Made by a program: the position numbers and the translations under genes
Source of the DNA: Nocardia ninae NBRC 108245
GTDB lineage: Bacteria > Actinomycetota > Actinomycetes > Mycobacteriales > Mycobacteriaceae
Reading direction: 5' to 3'
DNA length: 64,000 bases
Assembly: GCF_007990755.1 (NCBI RefSeq)
Contig: NZ_BJXA01000002.1
Coordinates: 62,001-126,000 of the forward strand
Notes under the pieces: generated by a model
What the model was told of the DNA's origin: nothing
The model's database searches: none
The model's input: the letters and a program-made list of their open reading frames with translations, nothing else
Shown here: positions 6,965 to 15,459 of the stretch, piece by piece
Position numbering within the stretch: the stretch's first letter is position 1
How the letters are laid out: every line of letters starts with the position of its first letter

Positions 6965-9553
6965 CTACGACAAGATCTCGACGTATCCGTCCGTGCCGTT
7001 CACGCGGATGCGCTGCCCGTCGCGGATCAGCTCGGTGGCATGCTCCACGCCGACGACGGCGGGCAGGCCGTACTCGCGGGCGATCACCGCGCCGTGCGTC
7101 ATCAGTCCGCCGACTTCGGTCACCAGCCCTTTGATGGCGACGAACAGCGGGGTCCAACTCGGATCGGTGTAGGCGGTGACCAGGATGTCGCCCGCTGCGA
7201 GATCGGCCTGCGCGATGTCGGTCAGGACGCGGGCGCGTCCCTCGATCGTCCCGGCGGACACCGCCATACCGGGCAGGGCACCTGATGGCAGGTCCGCGCG
7301 CCGATACGCGCCGGTGAGGGCCGCACCGTCGGAGGTCAGCACGCGTGGCGGCGTGAGCGCCTGAAACGCGCGGAACTCGTCTTTGCGCTGGTCGATGAGT
7401 TCAGCACTCGCGCGCTGGCTGCTTACCACCTCGCGGAGCTCATCGAATCTCAGGTAGAAGATGTCATCGGGCGCACGAAGAACACCGGCCGCCACCAGAC
7501 GTTCGGCCTCACGCAATAGGGCCTGCTTGTAGACGAAGTAGCGGCTGATCATGCCGTACTTCGGATACTCTCGATACCCGGAGAACGTCCGGACGCGGTC
7601 GATCATCCGCTCGGTCTCTGCCGCCTTCTGCGCGCCATCCGGCAAGGCGCGCAGGCGTTTCAGGAGTTGCTCCTTCTTCTGCGCGGCGTCGCGCAATCCC
7701 TTCTCGAAGCGTTGCCTGCCCGCACCGGGCCCGAAGTTCTTGATATTGCCGAGAATCGTCGGCACGAGGGTGACGGGGCTTTCGCGCCACCGCGGTCTGG
7801 TGATGTCGATCTCGCCGGCACAACGCATGCCGTACCTGTCGAGAAAGTTCTCGATCGCGGCTCGTGTCTCGCGGCCGCCGGGGTATTCGGCCAGCTCGTC
7901 GAGGAAGCCGTCCTGCGCGTGCTGCAGGTAGGCCACCACTTCGGGATGCGGGCGGATGACATCGGCGACGTCCAGCAGTGCCAGGCCCATCTCCGATGTC
8001 ACGTTTCCGGGAACCGACTGGGTGAGCGCGTCGGCGGCGTTCTTCTCGCCCAGCCATTCTCGCAGCCGGTCGTTGAGCCATTCTGAGGCATCCATCGCGG
8101 CGGTGATCACCTGTAAACCGCGCGGTGTGAACAGGACTCGGCGCAGCTCCTGGATATCGGCGTGGATGAAGTCGAGCAGCGCCGGTCCGGACTGGGTCCG
8201 GATATCCTGTTTCAGAGCGGTGAGGGAGGCTTCACTGTCCGCGATCAGCTCGGTGACGATGTCGGGATCGGTCTCGATGGCCGAGGGTGCGGCCTGGGGC
8301 GCCGGTGCTTGGGCCGAATCTTCTTCCGGCACTTGGCGAACGAAGTCATGGTCGATCACGGCTTGCAGCGCGTCTGCGATCAGTGGATCGGACTCGCCGA
8401 GTGCCGCGACCAAGCCGGCGCTGGTTGTCGGGGACGACAGCGCTGTGGTGACATCCACGAACAACCGGCCGCCGGCGTCGCGCATGGGCGCCCGGCTGGT
8501 GAGCTGCCACAGTGAAATGCCAAGGGGCTTCATCGCATCGGTCATCATCTGCTGGTGGCCGACCGATACGTAGACGCGATTCTCTTCGTCCGCGGCCACC
8601 GGAATCGGGAACAGTGTGGTGATCGGCCTGCTCTGCACGATGCGGATATCCGCGCCGTCCAGACACCATTCGATGTCCTGCGGGCTGCCGAAATGTGCTT
8701 CGATGCGGCGGCCCAGCTGTGCGAGCCGCAGCACTTCGGCATCGGAGAGCACCGGTTCGTTGCGCTGTTCCTCGGTGATCTCCCGCACCTGTGTTCCGCC
8801 TGTCGGAGCAGGCTCGACAGCGAGTTTCTTGGTGGCGATCGTGCTGCTGCTGATGGTGTTGTTGCGAACCTGATAGACGTCGGCGTTGACGAGGCCGGAC
8901 ACGAGGGCCTCGCCCAGGCCGAAGCCCGCATCGATGGAGACGACGGTCCGGTCGGAGGTGAGTGGGTCGGCGGTGACCAGGATGCCCGCGGCGCGCGGGA
9001 ACACCATCCGTTGCACGACCACCGCCATGCGAATTGCTCTGTCGCCGAGACCGTTTCGTAGACGGTAAGTGACTGCCCGCTCGGTGAACAGCGAGCCCCA
9101 GCAGCGGCTGACATGTTCGAGGATCGCAGCGGATCCCACGATATTGAGATAGGTGTCCTGCTGGCCCGCGAAGGACGCGGTGGGCAGATCCTCGGCCGTC
9201 GCGCTGGAACGGACGGCGTAGGCGCCTTCCGCACCGAGCCGGGTGTGTGCGCCGATGATCTCTGCCGCGACATCCTCGGGAACGGTGAGTTCTTCGATCG
9301 CGCATCGGATCTGCGCGCTCAGTACGCGGATCGCTTCCTGATCGTGCGGTTCGAGGCGCGACAGCTCATCTATCCGGTCCGCGATCGACGGGGCGCCCGC
9401 CACGGTCCGCGCGAAGGCGTCCGTGGACACGCAGAAGCCGTCCGGCACCTCGACGCCGTCGATCCGCGTGAGCTCACCGAGGTTCGCACCCTTGCCGCCG
9501 ACGATCGCGGTCTGTGTCCGGTCGATCTCCCCGAAGCCGAGCACGTAGGCCAT
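6965..9553 (-). CDS. rph: Rifampicin phosphotransferase (Rph)
   Basis: 862 residues, the usual size for Rph enzymes, which inactivate rifamycins by phosphorylating the ansa-chain 21-OH using ATP. The N-terminus (LGFGEID...GGKGANLGEL) and the SSATAEDLPTASFAGQQDT segment form the PEP-synthase-like ATP-binding domain. The middle (about 330-750) is the drug-binding region. The C-terminus carries the swivelling phospho-histidine domain, GGLMTHGAVIAREYGLP, with catalytic His820. The ATG at 9553 was chosen because GAGGAG lies 7 bases upstream; an in-frame codon at 9583 lacks this. The paralogue PEP synthase is excluded by the domain order and length. The 5' leader is long and holds a short upstream reading frame (see 9661-9789). 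I found no classical rifamycin-associated element upstream. Confidence 0.93.
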   Translation of the reverse strand: MAYVLGFGEIDRTQTAIVGGKGANLGELTRIDGVEVPDGFCVSTDAFARTVAGAPSIADRIDELSRLEPHDQEAIRVLSAQIRCAIEELTVPEDVAAEIIGAHTRLGAEGAYAVRSSATAEDLPTASFAGQQDTYLNIVGSAAILEHVSRCWGSLFTERAVTYRLRNGLGDRAIRMAVVVQRMVFPRAAGILVTADPLTSDRTVVSIDAGFGLGEALVSGLVNADVYQVRNNTISSSTIATKKLAVEPAPTGGTQVREITEEQRNEPVLSDAEVLRLAQLGRRIEAHFGSPQDIEWCLDGADIRIVQSRPITTLFPIPVAADEENRVYVSVGHQQMMTDAMKPLGISLWQLTSRAPMRDAGGRLFVDVTTALSSPTTSAGLVAALGESDPLIADALQAVIDHDFVRQVPEEDSAQAPAPQAAPSAIETDPDIVTELIADSEASLTALKQDIRTQSGPALLDFIHADIQELRRVLFTPRGLQVITAAMDASEWLNDRLREWLGEKNAADALTQSVPGNVTSEMGLALLDVADVIRPHPEVVAYLQHAQDGFLDELAEYPGGRETRAAIENFLDRYGMRCAGEIDITRPRWRESPVTLVPTILGNIKNFGPGAGRQRFEKGLRDAAQKKEQLLKRLRALPDGAQKAAETERMIDRVRTFSGYREYPKYGMISRYFVYKQALLREAERLVAAGVLRAPDDIFYLRFDELREVVSSQRASAELIDQRKDEFRAFQALTPPRVLTSDGAALTGAYRRADLPSGALPGMAVSAGTIEGRARVLTDIAQADLAAGDILVTAYTDPSWTPLFVAIKGLVTEVGGLMTHGAVIAREYGLPAVVGVEHATELIRDGQRIRVNGTDGYVEILS

Positions 9554-9660
9554 TCCGCTACTCCTCACCTGGTGGTTTCGCATATCGCGAGCGATTATGG
9601 ACTACAAATCGGCGTCTCATGAGGACCCGGGATCGTGTATAAAATAGAAGGGGGAAGGGA

Positions 9661-9789
9661 TCATGCCGCCGGTCGCGGCGGTACCTCCTGCGTCAGCCTG
9701 ATCTGTCGTGGAGGCCCAGGTGCGTAGTAGGCGCCGTCCAGGCAAATCTCTTGATGACGCAGTTATCGCTGCGCGGCTGTGGTTTTCAT
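9661..9789 (-). pseudogene. Small reading frame in the rph leader, interrupted by a stop at codon 9
   Basis: On the rph strand, AAGGAGAAGG precedes an ATG at 9787-9789 that opens the octapeptide MKTTAAQR and ends at TAA (9763-9765). In the same frame the sequence continues for 33 more sense codons (beginning LRHQEICLDGAYYAPGPP) to a TGA at 9661-9663. It may be a real 8-codon upstream ORF in the rph leader, or a 42-codon peptide gene broken by a nonsense codon. The downstream segment contains a Cys and paired Tyr residues and looks protein-like. A single-base sequencing error cannot be excluded. Confidence 0.35.
9666..9681 (-). terminator. Possible attenuator hairpin in the rph leader
   Basis: Read on the minus strand, CCGCCG-CGAC-CGGCGG forms a 6-bp GC stem. 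It is followed after about 17 bases by the T-rich stretch CTTCTATTTTATA, roughly 100 bases before the rph start. Its position after the small upstream ORF would suit attenuation, but the T-run is not immediately adjacent. Confidence 0.3.
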
Positions 9790-9946
9790 GGATACGGCCT
9801 TCTCCTTGCGGACCCCTCACGTGGTGGAATTTAAGCTCAGCTTCACTCCATCAATCGCCGAGCTAATTATCCCGCCTCGATTGGAATTCGGCACTGCATG
9901 ACACTGTAGAAACTGTTACGTTCGTTACCCAAGGAAAGGAGTATGG

Positions 9947-10846
9947 GTGACTCGCAACACTACGGTGCGTGAACAGGGCCGCCGGTATGCGCCGCGCCGG
10001 AATCGTAGGATCGGAAACGTCATTGCCGCGGTCTTACTCGCCGGCTTCGCGATGAACACAACGAGTCCGGCCGCGGTCGCCGCGCCGAATCATTGTGAAA
10101 CGAACGCTTGGGAATCGATAACCTCCACCATCCCGGAGGCGCGGCTCACCGATTCGATGCGACAGCAGATCCGCAAGGGACCCGATGTCGGGGGATCGTG
10201 GGATCTGAGCTCGACCGACGGGTTCGTCATCTGGGCGATGGCGCCCCGGTTGGGCGGGCCGTCGCTGCTGCCGAAGGAAGTCGCCGACGGCGCGCTGCCG
10301 CTGGCGAAATATGGCTTCGCCACCAGGTATTCGAACACACCCGTCGGTCCCTACAACGAGATCACCGGGATGCTCTCCTACGCCCGCCTGCGCAACCCCG
10401 GCATGTTCGCGCACTCGCCGTTCATGGTGGTGGACAGCCCGGAGACCGCGAAGAACGGACGCAACAACTGGGGCTTCCCGAAGTCGCTGGCCGACTTCGT
10501 CGGCACCCCGCGCATCGGGGAAACGCTCACCGCCAGTGGTGAAGGCTGGTCGGTGTCGGTGTCCTCGAAGCCCCTGCTCTTCGATATCCATATGACCCTC
10601 CCCGAATTCCTCGGTTATATCCAGATGCCGGAGCAGATATCGTTCGAACAGCCCTCGCCCGCATGCGGCACGAAGAAGATGCGCAGTCTGCGTCTCGGTG
10701 GGATGTCGGGATCGGTGCAAGTTGCCCTGATCACCGTGAAAACAGAAGGCAGTGACGAACTACGTGCGTTGCTGCCGAGCGGTGTATATCCGGGCGGATA
10801 CATCACTTTCGATCATCTGGGTTTCGACAAGCCCGGTATGAACTAG
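9947..10846 (+). CDS. Exported acetoacetate-decarboxylase-like protein
   Basis: 299 residues from GTG 9947 with AAGGAG upstream. A basic N-terminus and a hydrophobic stretch ending AAVAAP (about residue 47) form a signal peptide. The mature part carries the acetoacetate decarboxylase fold pattern, including SNTPVGPYNEITGM, RNPGMFAHSPFMVVDSPE and NNWGFPKSLADF. In decarboxylases a lysine forms a Schiff base; the lysine in GFPKSLADF could play that part, but this is inference. Secretion is unusual for the family. It is separated from the downstream GMC oxidoreductase by a hairpin, so the two may not be co-transcribed even though both are exported. Confidence 0.75.
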   Translation: MTRNTTVREQGRRYAPRRNRRIGNVIAAVLLAGFAMNTTSPAAVAAPNHCETNAWESITSTIPEARLTDSMRQQIRKGPDVGGSWDLSSTDGFVIWAMAPRLGGPSLLPKEVADGALPLAKYGFATRYSNTPVGPYNEITGMLSYARLRNPGMFAHSPFMVVDSPETAKNGRNNWGFPKSLADFVGTPRIGETLTASGEGWSVSVSSKPLLFDIHMTLPEFLGYIQMPEQISFEQPSPACGTKKMRSLRLGGMSGSVQVALITVKTEGSDELRALLPSGVYPGGYITFDHLGFDKPGMN

Positions 10847-10858
10847 CACATTCCGCAG

Positions 10859-10896
10859 GACTGATCGGGCGGCAGCGGTGCGTCGCCTGATCAGTC
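10859..10896 (+). terminator. Terminator hairpin after the decarboxylase-like gene
   Basis: GACTGATC plus GGGCGGC (10859-10873) pairs with GTCGCCTGATCAGTC (10882-10896) as a 15-bp stem with two G-U pairs and an 8-base loop, 13 bases after the stop codon. Confidence 0.6.
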
Positions 10897-10933
10897 GTGC
10901 CCGAGTGACGTCTCAGGAGAGGCTCGAATCTCG

Positions 10934-12478
10934 ATGCATCGATCATCGTTGACCCGCCGCACCCTGCTGACCCGTGGGGCGGCGATTGCTGCCGCGACAT
11001 GGAGTGCCCCACTACTGCTTCCGGCGCGGGCGCGGGCACAGCCTCGAACACACCACGACGCGATCGTCATCGGTAGCGGCTTCGGCGGGGCCATCGCGGC
11101 GTATCGGCTGGCGACGGCAGGCATCGATGTCCTCACCCTCGAGCGCGGCCGCGCCTGGTGCCAGAGCGACGACGCGATCGTCTTCGACTCCGCCTTGGAC
11201 TACCGCGACCCCCGCTGGTTGTGGGAACCGAAGGTGACCAGAACATCAGGGCTGATGCAGCCCTACCTCGCGGGCTCGGTCGGGATCGCGACCACGGCAT
11301 GTGTCGGCGGCGGGTCCATCATCTACGCGGGCGCCACGGTGCCGCCGGTCCGCCGGTATTTCGAGAAGATCTTTCCGGCGGCACTGAGCTACGACGAACT
11401 CGAAACGGTGTACTGGCCGCGGGCTCTCGCGCGTTTGGACGCGACGCAGGCACCCGCCGACCTTCTCGGCAGCGCACCCTTCGCGCACGTCCGGTCGGCC
11501 GACGCGCAGCTGACGCGCGCGGGAATGGTGACCGAGCCGGTGCGGTCCACGTTCGACTGGGACATCGTGCGACAGGTATTCGATCGCCCGGGTGGGTCGC
11601 GGACCGTCGACACGGCGGGGTGCTCCTGGAACAGGAACTCCGCGAAGAAATCCGTGACCCGAAATTACCTCCGCTGGGCCGCCGATCGCCCCAGCTGGAG
11701 TCTGCTGCCGCTGCGGGACGTGCAGAACATCGCGCACGAGAACGGCAAATTCGTCGTCGATGTGGCGGTGATCGACGAGGCCGGCGGCAGCGAAACCTAC
11801 ACCTGTAACCATCTATTCGTCGCTGCCGGTTCCATCGGAACTACACGTCTGCTGCTCCGGGCCCGGGCCCGCGGCGGACTGCCCGACCTCAACGAGCACC
11901 TCGGCACGATGGTCGGCGACAACGGCGACCAAGTGACCTGGCGCGTCGCCGACGAGTTGGCCGCCGCAGGCCCGCAAGCGAGCGCGATCGTCACCTCGGC
12001 CCTGGTCGACGACGAACCCGACCACCCGCCGATCCGCGTCGAGTCGATCGGTCTCCCCGGACCTCCCGGCGAAGCGCCGATTCTCGCCCAGTTGTCGACC
12101 ACCGCGGACTGGGAGAACCGAGCCTCCTGGACCATGCAAGGCTCCGAACCGACACTGTCGTTCGCACCGGACAGTTGGCGCGATTCCCTGTCCGCCGCGC
12201 TCCGCGTGCACGAGCGGGTCGGCGTGTCCGCCAGCGCACTGTCCCGTGCGGGCGGAGCCCCTTTCGTCCCCGGAATGTCGCTCACCGCGCACCCGCTCGG
12301 CGGCGTGCCGATCGGCCGAGCAACGGATATCGACGGACGCGTAATCGGCTACCCGAACCTGTACGTCATCGACGGCTCACTGATCCCGGGCAACTGCGCC
12401 GCCGCCAATCCGTCACTCACGATCGCCGGAATCGCGGAACGAGTGATGGATCGAGTGATCGCCGACGTCGTCCGGTAG
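10934..12478 (+). CDS. Tat-exported GMC-family oxidoreductase (cholesterol-oxidase-like)
   Basis: 514 residues. The N-terminus LTRRTLLTRGAA followed by a hydrophobic run to ARARAQ is a twin-arginine signal, fitting export of a folded flavoprotein. The FAD dinucleotide motif IVIGSGFGGAIAAYRL begins near residue 46. The C-terminus has LTAHPLGG and then NLYVIDGSLIPG, the pattern of the cholesterol oxidase branch of GMC enzymes. Those enzymes oxidise an alcohol with FAD and oxygen. The sterol specificity is not proven; other secondary alcohols are possible. It lies downstream of another exported protein and converges with the methyltransferase gene at 12557. Confidence 0.85.
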   Translation: MHRSSLTRRTLLTRGAAIAAATWSAPLLLPARARAQPRTHHDAIVIGSGFGGAIAAYRLATAGIDVLTLERGRAWCQSDDAIVFDSALDYRDPRWLWEPKVTRTSGLMQPYLAGSVGIATTACVGGGSIIYAGATVPPVRRYFEKIFPAALSYDELETVYWPRALARLDATQAPADLLGSAPFAHVRSADAQLTRAGMVTEPVRSTFDWDIVRQVFDRPGGSRTVDTAGCSWNRNSAKKSVTRNYLRWAADRPSWSLLPLRDVQNIAHENGKFVVDVAVIDEAGGSETYTCNHLFVAAGSIGTTRLLLRARARGGLPDLNEHLGTMVGDNGDQVTWRVADELAAAGPQASAIVTSALVDDEPDHPPIRVESIGLPGPPGEAPILAQLSTTADWENRASWTMQGSEPTLSFAPDSWRDSLSAALRVHERVGVSASALSRAGGAPFVPGMSLTAHPLGGVPIGRATDIDGRVIGYPNLYVIDGSLIPGNCAAANPSLTIAGIAERVMDRVIADVVR

Positions 12479-12556
12479 CGTCTCGCAGTTCCCAGCGCCG
12501 CTGCCGAGGTCGGGACGTCCGCCGAGTTCGTCGGAACGCCTCTGCCGCAGTCTCTT

Positions 12557-13690
12557 TCATCGTCCTTCCTCGATGGTGTACCGGAAATGGCGGCGGACGA
12601 TCGTGACGGTCGACTCCGAATCGGGTGACGGGGGCTCCGGGTGAGCGATCGGGGTGGCGGTGATGGTCAGCTGGGCTGGATCGACCGGATGCCTCTGTGC
12701 CAGCGCGATAATCAACTCGTCCCTCGCGGAAGGGCCGCCGTAGCTGCGAAGTCCGTCGCCGCCGATCAGTACGAGGCTGTGCTGGTCCGCGTCGAGTAGG
12801 CCGAAGGCGATGTCGACCGGGTCGGCGAGGGTGAAGACCTGGATTGCGCGGGGGTCGTGCAGGGCGAGGGTGGCGAACCAGTGTTCGGACAGGGTGGGTA
12901 CTGGTTCGGTGGTCGGCGTGGTTGCGAGGAGCGTGCGAAGGGTGTCCAGGCGTTCGGCGGACAACCCCTCGCAGGTGGCGAATTGGGAGTCGGTGATGCT
13001 GCGGTAGCTGTCCGGGCCTGCGTGCTCGCCGCGCAGGCGCAGGAACGCGCAGTGCACTGCGGATCGGCCGACGAGCACGCCGTCGGTTTTGCTGAACCGC
13101 ACCGAGAGTTCGATCCCCGGGCGCAGCCACAGCGGGGCGACCAGGGTGCCGCCTTCGCGGAGCTGGTCGAGCCAGCGTGGTGACAGGTCGAAAACGCCTA
13201 CGGTGGCGATGATTCGGTCGAACGGGGCCGCGGCGGGCAGCCCGTCCCACCCGTCGCCGACGTGCACGTCGACCGGTAAGCCGAGCTCTCGCAGACGCGT
13301 CTCGGCCGCGGCGGCGAGGGACGGATCGATCTCGACGCTGAATACCCGGCCGTCGGCGCCGACGAGGTGTTGCAACAGTGCGGCGTTATAGCCACTGGCC
13401 GTGCCGATCTCGAGTATCCGATCGCCCGGTTCGGCGGCCAGTTGCTCGAGCATGGCAGCCACCATCGTCGGCTGGCTGGCGGTGCTGAGGGGAAACCCGT
13501 CGTCGCCGACGGCCAAGGTCACCGGCTTGTCCGCGTAAGCGAGCTCGACGGGGATCTCTGCGGGCAGGAAATCCTCGCGCGGTACCGCGGACAGTGCGGC
13601 GCCGATAGCGTCGGGCAGCCCGGCGACGGTCCGTTGTAACTCGGCAACCATGCCCGCACGCGCAGCCGCGGACGACCTCTCTCGGTTCAT
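12557..13690 (-). CDS. Protein-L-isoaspartate-methyltransferase-like enzyme with C-terminal extension (RiPP-type)
   Basis: 377 residues. Residues 1-210 resemble PIMT: PREDFLPAE, then DGFPLSTASQPTMVAAML, then motif I ILEIGTASGYNAALL and VFSVEID. Ordinary PIMT is about 210-230 residues. Here about 165 extra residues follow, as in the PIMT-like methyltransferases of lanthipeptide, lasso and graspetide systems that convert an Asp to aspartimide or isoaspartate. The ATG at 13690 has AAAGGGG 7 bases upstream; an upstream frame from 13750 is less likely. It is divergent from the RiPP precursor at 14161. That precursor has Asp37 in its C-terminus, a plausible but unproven target. It could instead be an unlinked repair-type enzyme. 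Confidence 0.8.
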   Translation of the reverse strand: MNRERSSAAARAGMVAELQRTVAGLPDAIGAALSAVPREDFLPAEIPVELAYADKPVTLAVGDDGFPLSTASQPTMVAAMLEQLAAEPGDRILEIGTASGYNAALLQHLVGADGRVFSVEIDPSLAAAAETRLRELGLPVDVHVGDGWDGLPAAAPFDRIIATVGVFDLSPRWLDQLREGGTLVAPLWLRPGIELSVRFSKTDGVLVGRSAVHCAFLRLRGEHAGPDSYRSITDSQFATCEGLSAERLDTLRTLLATTPTTEPVPTLSEHWFATLALHDPRAIQVFTLADPVDIAFGLLDADQHSLVLIGGDGLRSYGGPSARDELIIALAQRHPVDPAQLTITATPIAHPEPPSPDSESTVTIVRRHFRYTIEEGR

Positions 13691-14007
13691 GCCACAACCC
13701 CTTTCCATGCTTGCCGCAACGGTCTTCGGTGAGGTCACGGTAGCCGCCACGACACCGTCTCACCACGCTCACGCTCCGAACCCAGCGCTCGTCTCGCAAG
13801 GGTCCCCGGTCGATATCTCACCGTACCTGCCGAAACCGCGAAATATGCTGCACTGTAGCCGTTTGCATATCCGTTCGAGGAAAGCTGCACCGGACAGCAC
13901 TCAACGCAGCACAGTACACAAGTTCCACTTGGAATTTTGCAAAGAACAACTCGCCAACATGAATGTTTGCCGTAGGTTATCCCTTGGTAGACAACCACTT
14001 TCGACCA

Positions 14008-14036
14008 TTGCCCACAAGATCTATCCCCAGTACGAT
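14008..14036 (+). promoter_or_regulatory. Candidate promoter for the RiPP precursor
   Basis: TTGCCC (14008-14013), a 17-base spacer and TACGAT (14031-14036) fit a weak housekeeping promoter. It would give a leader of about 118 bases before the precursor ATG. The 470-base gap to the divergent methyltransferase holds no other gene I can support. Confidence 0.3.
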
Positions 14037-14160
14037 GAAGCTGCCGACCAGCCTGGAGCTCCGGCACGGGGAGTAATCGAAGTATGTTCGAGCTCTGCGC
14101 TTTTGGGGATTCGCACTGCGCCGGTCGGCTCGCTCGATACCAGAAGGGAGGGTCGCAATC

Positions 14161-14280
14161 ATGGAAAAGATGCTGTGGGAGAAGCCGCGTGTGCGGGAAC
14201 TGCCGGTCGCCGAACTCGAAAGTATGGCGGAACTGGACGTTGCCTTTGCCGTGATCACGCTGTGCACGGACTTCAACTGA
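14161..14280 (+). CDS. RiPP precursor peptide (39 residues)
   Basis: A 39-residue ORF with GGGAGGG about 7 bases before its ATG. The N-terminal two thirds are charged and helical, with a PVAELESMAELDVA segment that looks like the acidic, Leu-rich leaders bound by PqqD-type recognition domains. The C-terminus from about Phe29 is hydrophobic and contains Thr33, Cys35, Thr36, Asp37 and a terminal Asn39. The frame is followed by SagB, a PqqD-like protein and YcaO genes on the same strand. By analogy with azoline-forming systems, Cys35 (and perhaps Thr33 or Thr36) would be cyclised. No classical double-Gly cleavage site is seen. The small size and context make the call; no homologue was checked. 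Confidence 0.8.
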   Translation: MEKMLWEKPRVRELPVAELESMAELDVAFAVITLCTDFN

Positions 14281-14323
14281 GGCGTGTCGCCAAGCGTGCC
14301 CTGGCGAGCTGAATTCTGTGATC

Positions 14324-14349
14324 GGGCCCGGCCGATTCAGGCCGGGTCC
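14324..14349 (+). terminator. Hairpin between precursor and modification genes (attenuator)
   Basis: Bases 14324-14333 pair with 14340-14349 in a 10-bp GC-rich stem (one G-U pair) with the loop GATTCA. It lies 44 bases after the precursor stop and 43 bases before the proposed SagB start. Partial termination here would give more precursor than enzyme transcript, as in many RiPP operons. Confidence 0.6.
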
Positions 14350-14391
14350 ATCACGTGCCTGCACGATTCACAACCGGCATCGGGGGAGTTG

Positions 14392-15459
14392 TTGAGCATT
14401 TCTTCGGGCGAGAACCCAACCAAATACGTAGTGCGCTCCCCGTATATCACCGTGTACCTGTCGGATTCCGACATGATCGCGGTGGCAGGCACCAGCGGCA
14501 GGCGGCACCGGTTGAGCGAAGCGGCACGGCAGGTCCTGCTCGCGGCCGGCGTGCCCGCCACTCCGGACAAGCTGGCCGAAACGGGTGGAACAAGCCTGGA
14601 CGTGGTGCTGGCCCTTATCGCCGCGGAACTGTTGATCGACCCGGACCGGCTGCCGGATCGCTCATGGTGGGACCCGCACGAGCTGGTGATCCAACGGATG
14701 CGCAGCGCGGGCCGCAAACGGCCGACGCTGCAGGCCGAGGAAATGCCGTCACCGCGCAAACCACTGCGGGACGAGGTTGTGACGCTGCCGCAGACCGCCC
14801 TCGACACCGATCCCGCATTCTTCGCAGACGTGCTGTCGCACCGTCGTTCGTGCCGCCGATTCGCCGACCACCCCCTCGACCTGGCGACCCTGGGAGCCTT
14901 CCTGCGCAGGTCGCTGTCGGTGCAGCACAGCGCGGAATCGTATGACAGCGGGGTCAACTGGCGACCGACCCCGTCCGGCGGCGGCAGGCATCCATTGGAG
15001 GTCTACCTCTGGCCGGTCCGGGTCACCGATCTCGCACCGGCCATCTATCGATACGACCCCTTCGAATCGGTGTTGTGCAGGCACAGCGACGTCGACGAAT
15101 GGTTCGCCCGAATGCCCGAACAGCTTCGGCAGCAAAGCGACCTGCTCGAAGGCGATCCCGCAGTGGTACTCCTGGTGACTGCGGTGGCCGGTCGGACCAT
15201 GTGGAAATACGAAAACAACGGGCTCAGCATCATTTACCAGGATCTCGGCGCGCTCTATCAAACGTGGTATCTGGTCGCGACGGCGCTCGGCCTCGGTGGT
15301 TGCGTACTCAACGGCGGCAACGAGTTCGTCAACGCGCGCATGCTCGGCTTGGACCCGCTGATCGAGTGCCATGTCGGCGGGTTCCTGCTCGGCACCCCAC
15401 GCGACGACCGCTACCAGGACCCGCTGTCCGAGCTGCTGACCACCCGGGACCAGCCGTGA
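14392..15459 (+). CDS. SagB-type FMN-dependent dehydrogenase
   Basis: 355 residues from TTG 14392, with GGGGGAG just upstream and the attenuator hairpin before it. An in-frame GTG at 14284 would put the hairpin inside the coding region. Residues 1-130 form a small N-terminal domain (YVVRSPYITVYL...). Residues 140-350 are nitroreductase-like: SHRRSCRRFADHPL near 149, then PTPSGGGRHPLEVYLWP and ALGLGGCVLNGG. SagB-type enzymes oxidise azolines made by YcaO to azoles using FMN. The stop overlaps the next gene's GTG by 4 bases, so the two are translationally coupled. Confidence 0.88.
   Translation: MSISSGENPTKYVVRSPYITVYLSDSDMIAVAGTSGRRHRLSEAARQVLLAAGVPATPDKLAETGGTSLDVVLALIAAELLIDPDRLPDRSWWDPHELVIQRMRSAGRKRPTLQAEEMPSPRKPLRDEVVTLPQTALDTDPAFFADVLSHRRSCRRFADHPLDLATLGAFLRRSLSVQHSAESYDSGVNWRPTPSGGGRHPLEVYLWPVRVTDLAPAIYRYDPFESVLCRHSDVDEWFARMPEQLRQQSDLLEGDPAVVLLVTAVAGRTMWKYENNGLSIIYQDLGALYQTWYLVATALGLGGCVLNGGNEFVNARMLGLDPLIECHVGGFLLGTPRDDRYQDPLSELLTTRDQP

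Noticed and set aside
9554-9700. A rifamycin-associated element upstream of rph
   Set aside because: The known 19-bp inverted repeat was looked for and not found.
13650-14312. A 220-codon plus-strand frame across the RiPP promoter region
   Set aside because: Overlaps the start of the divergent methyltransferase and the precursor; no start signal.
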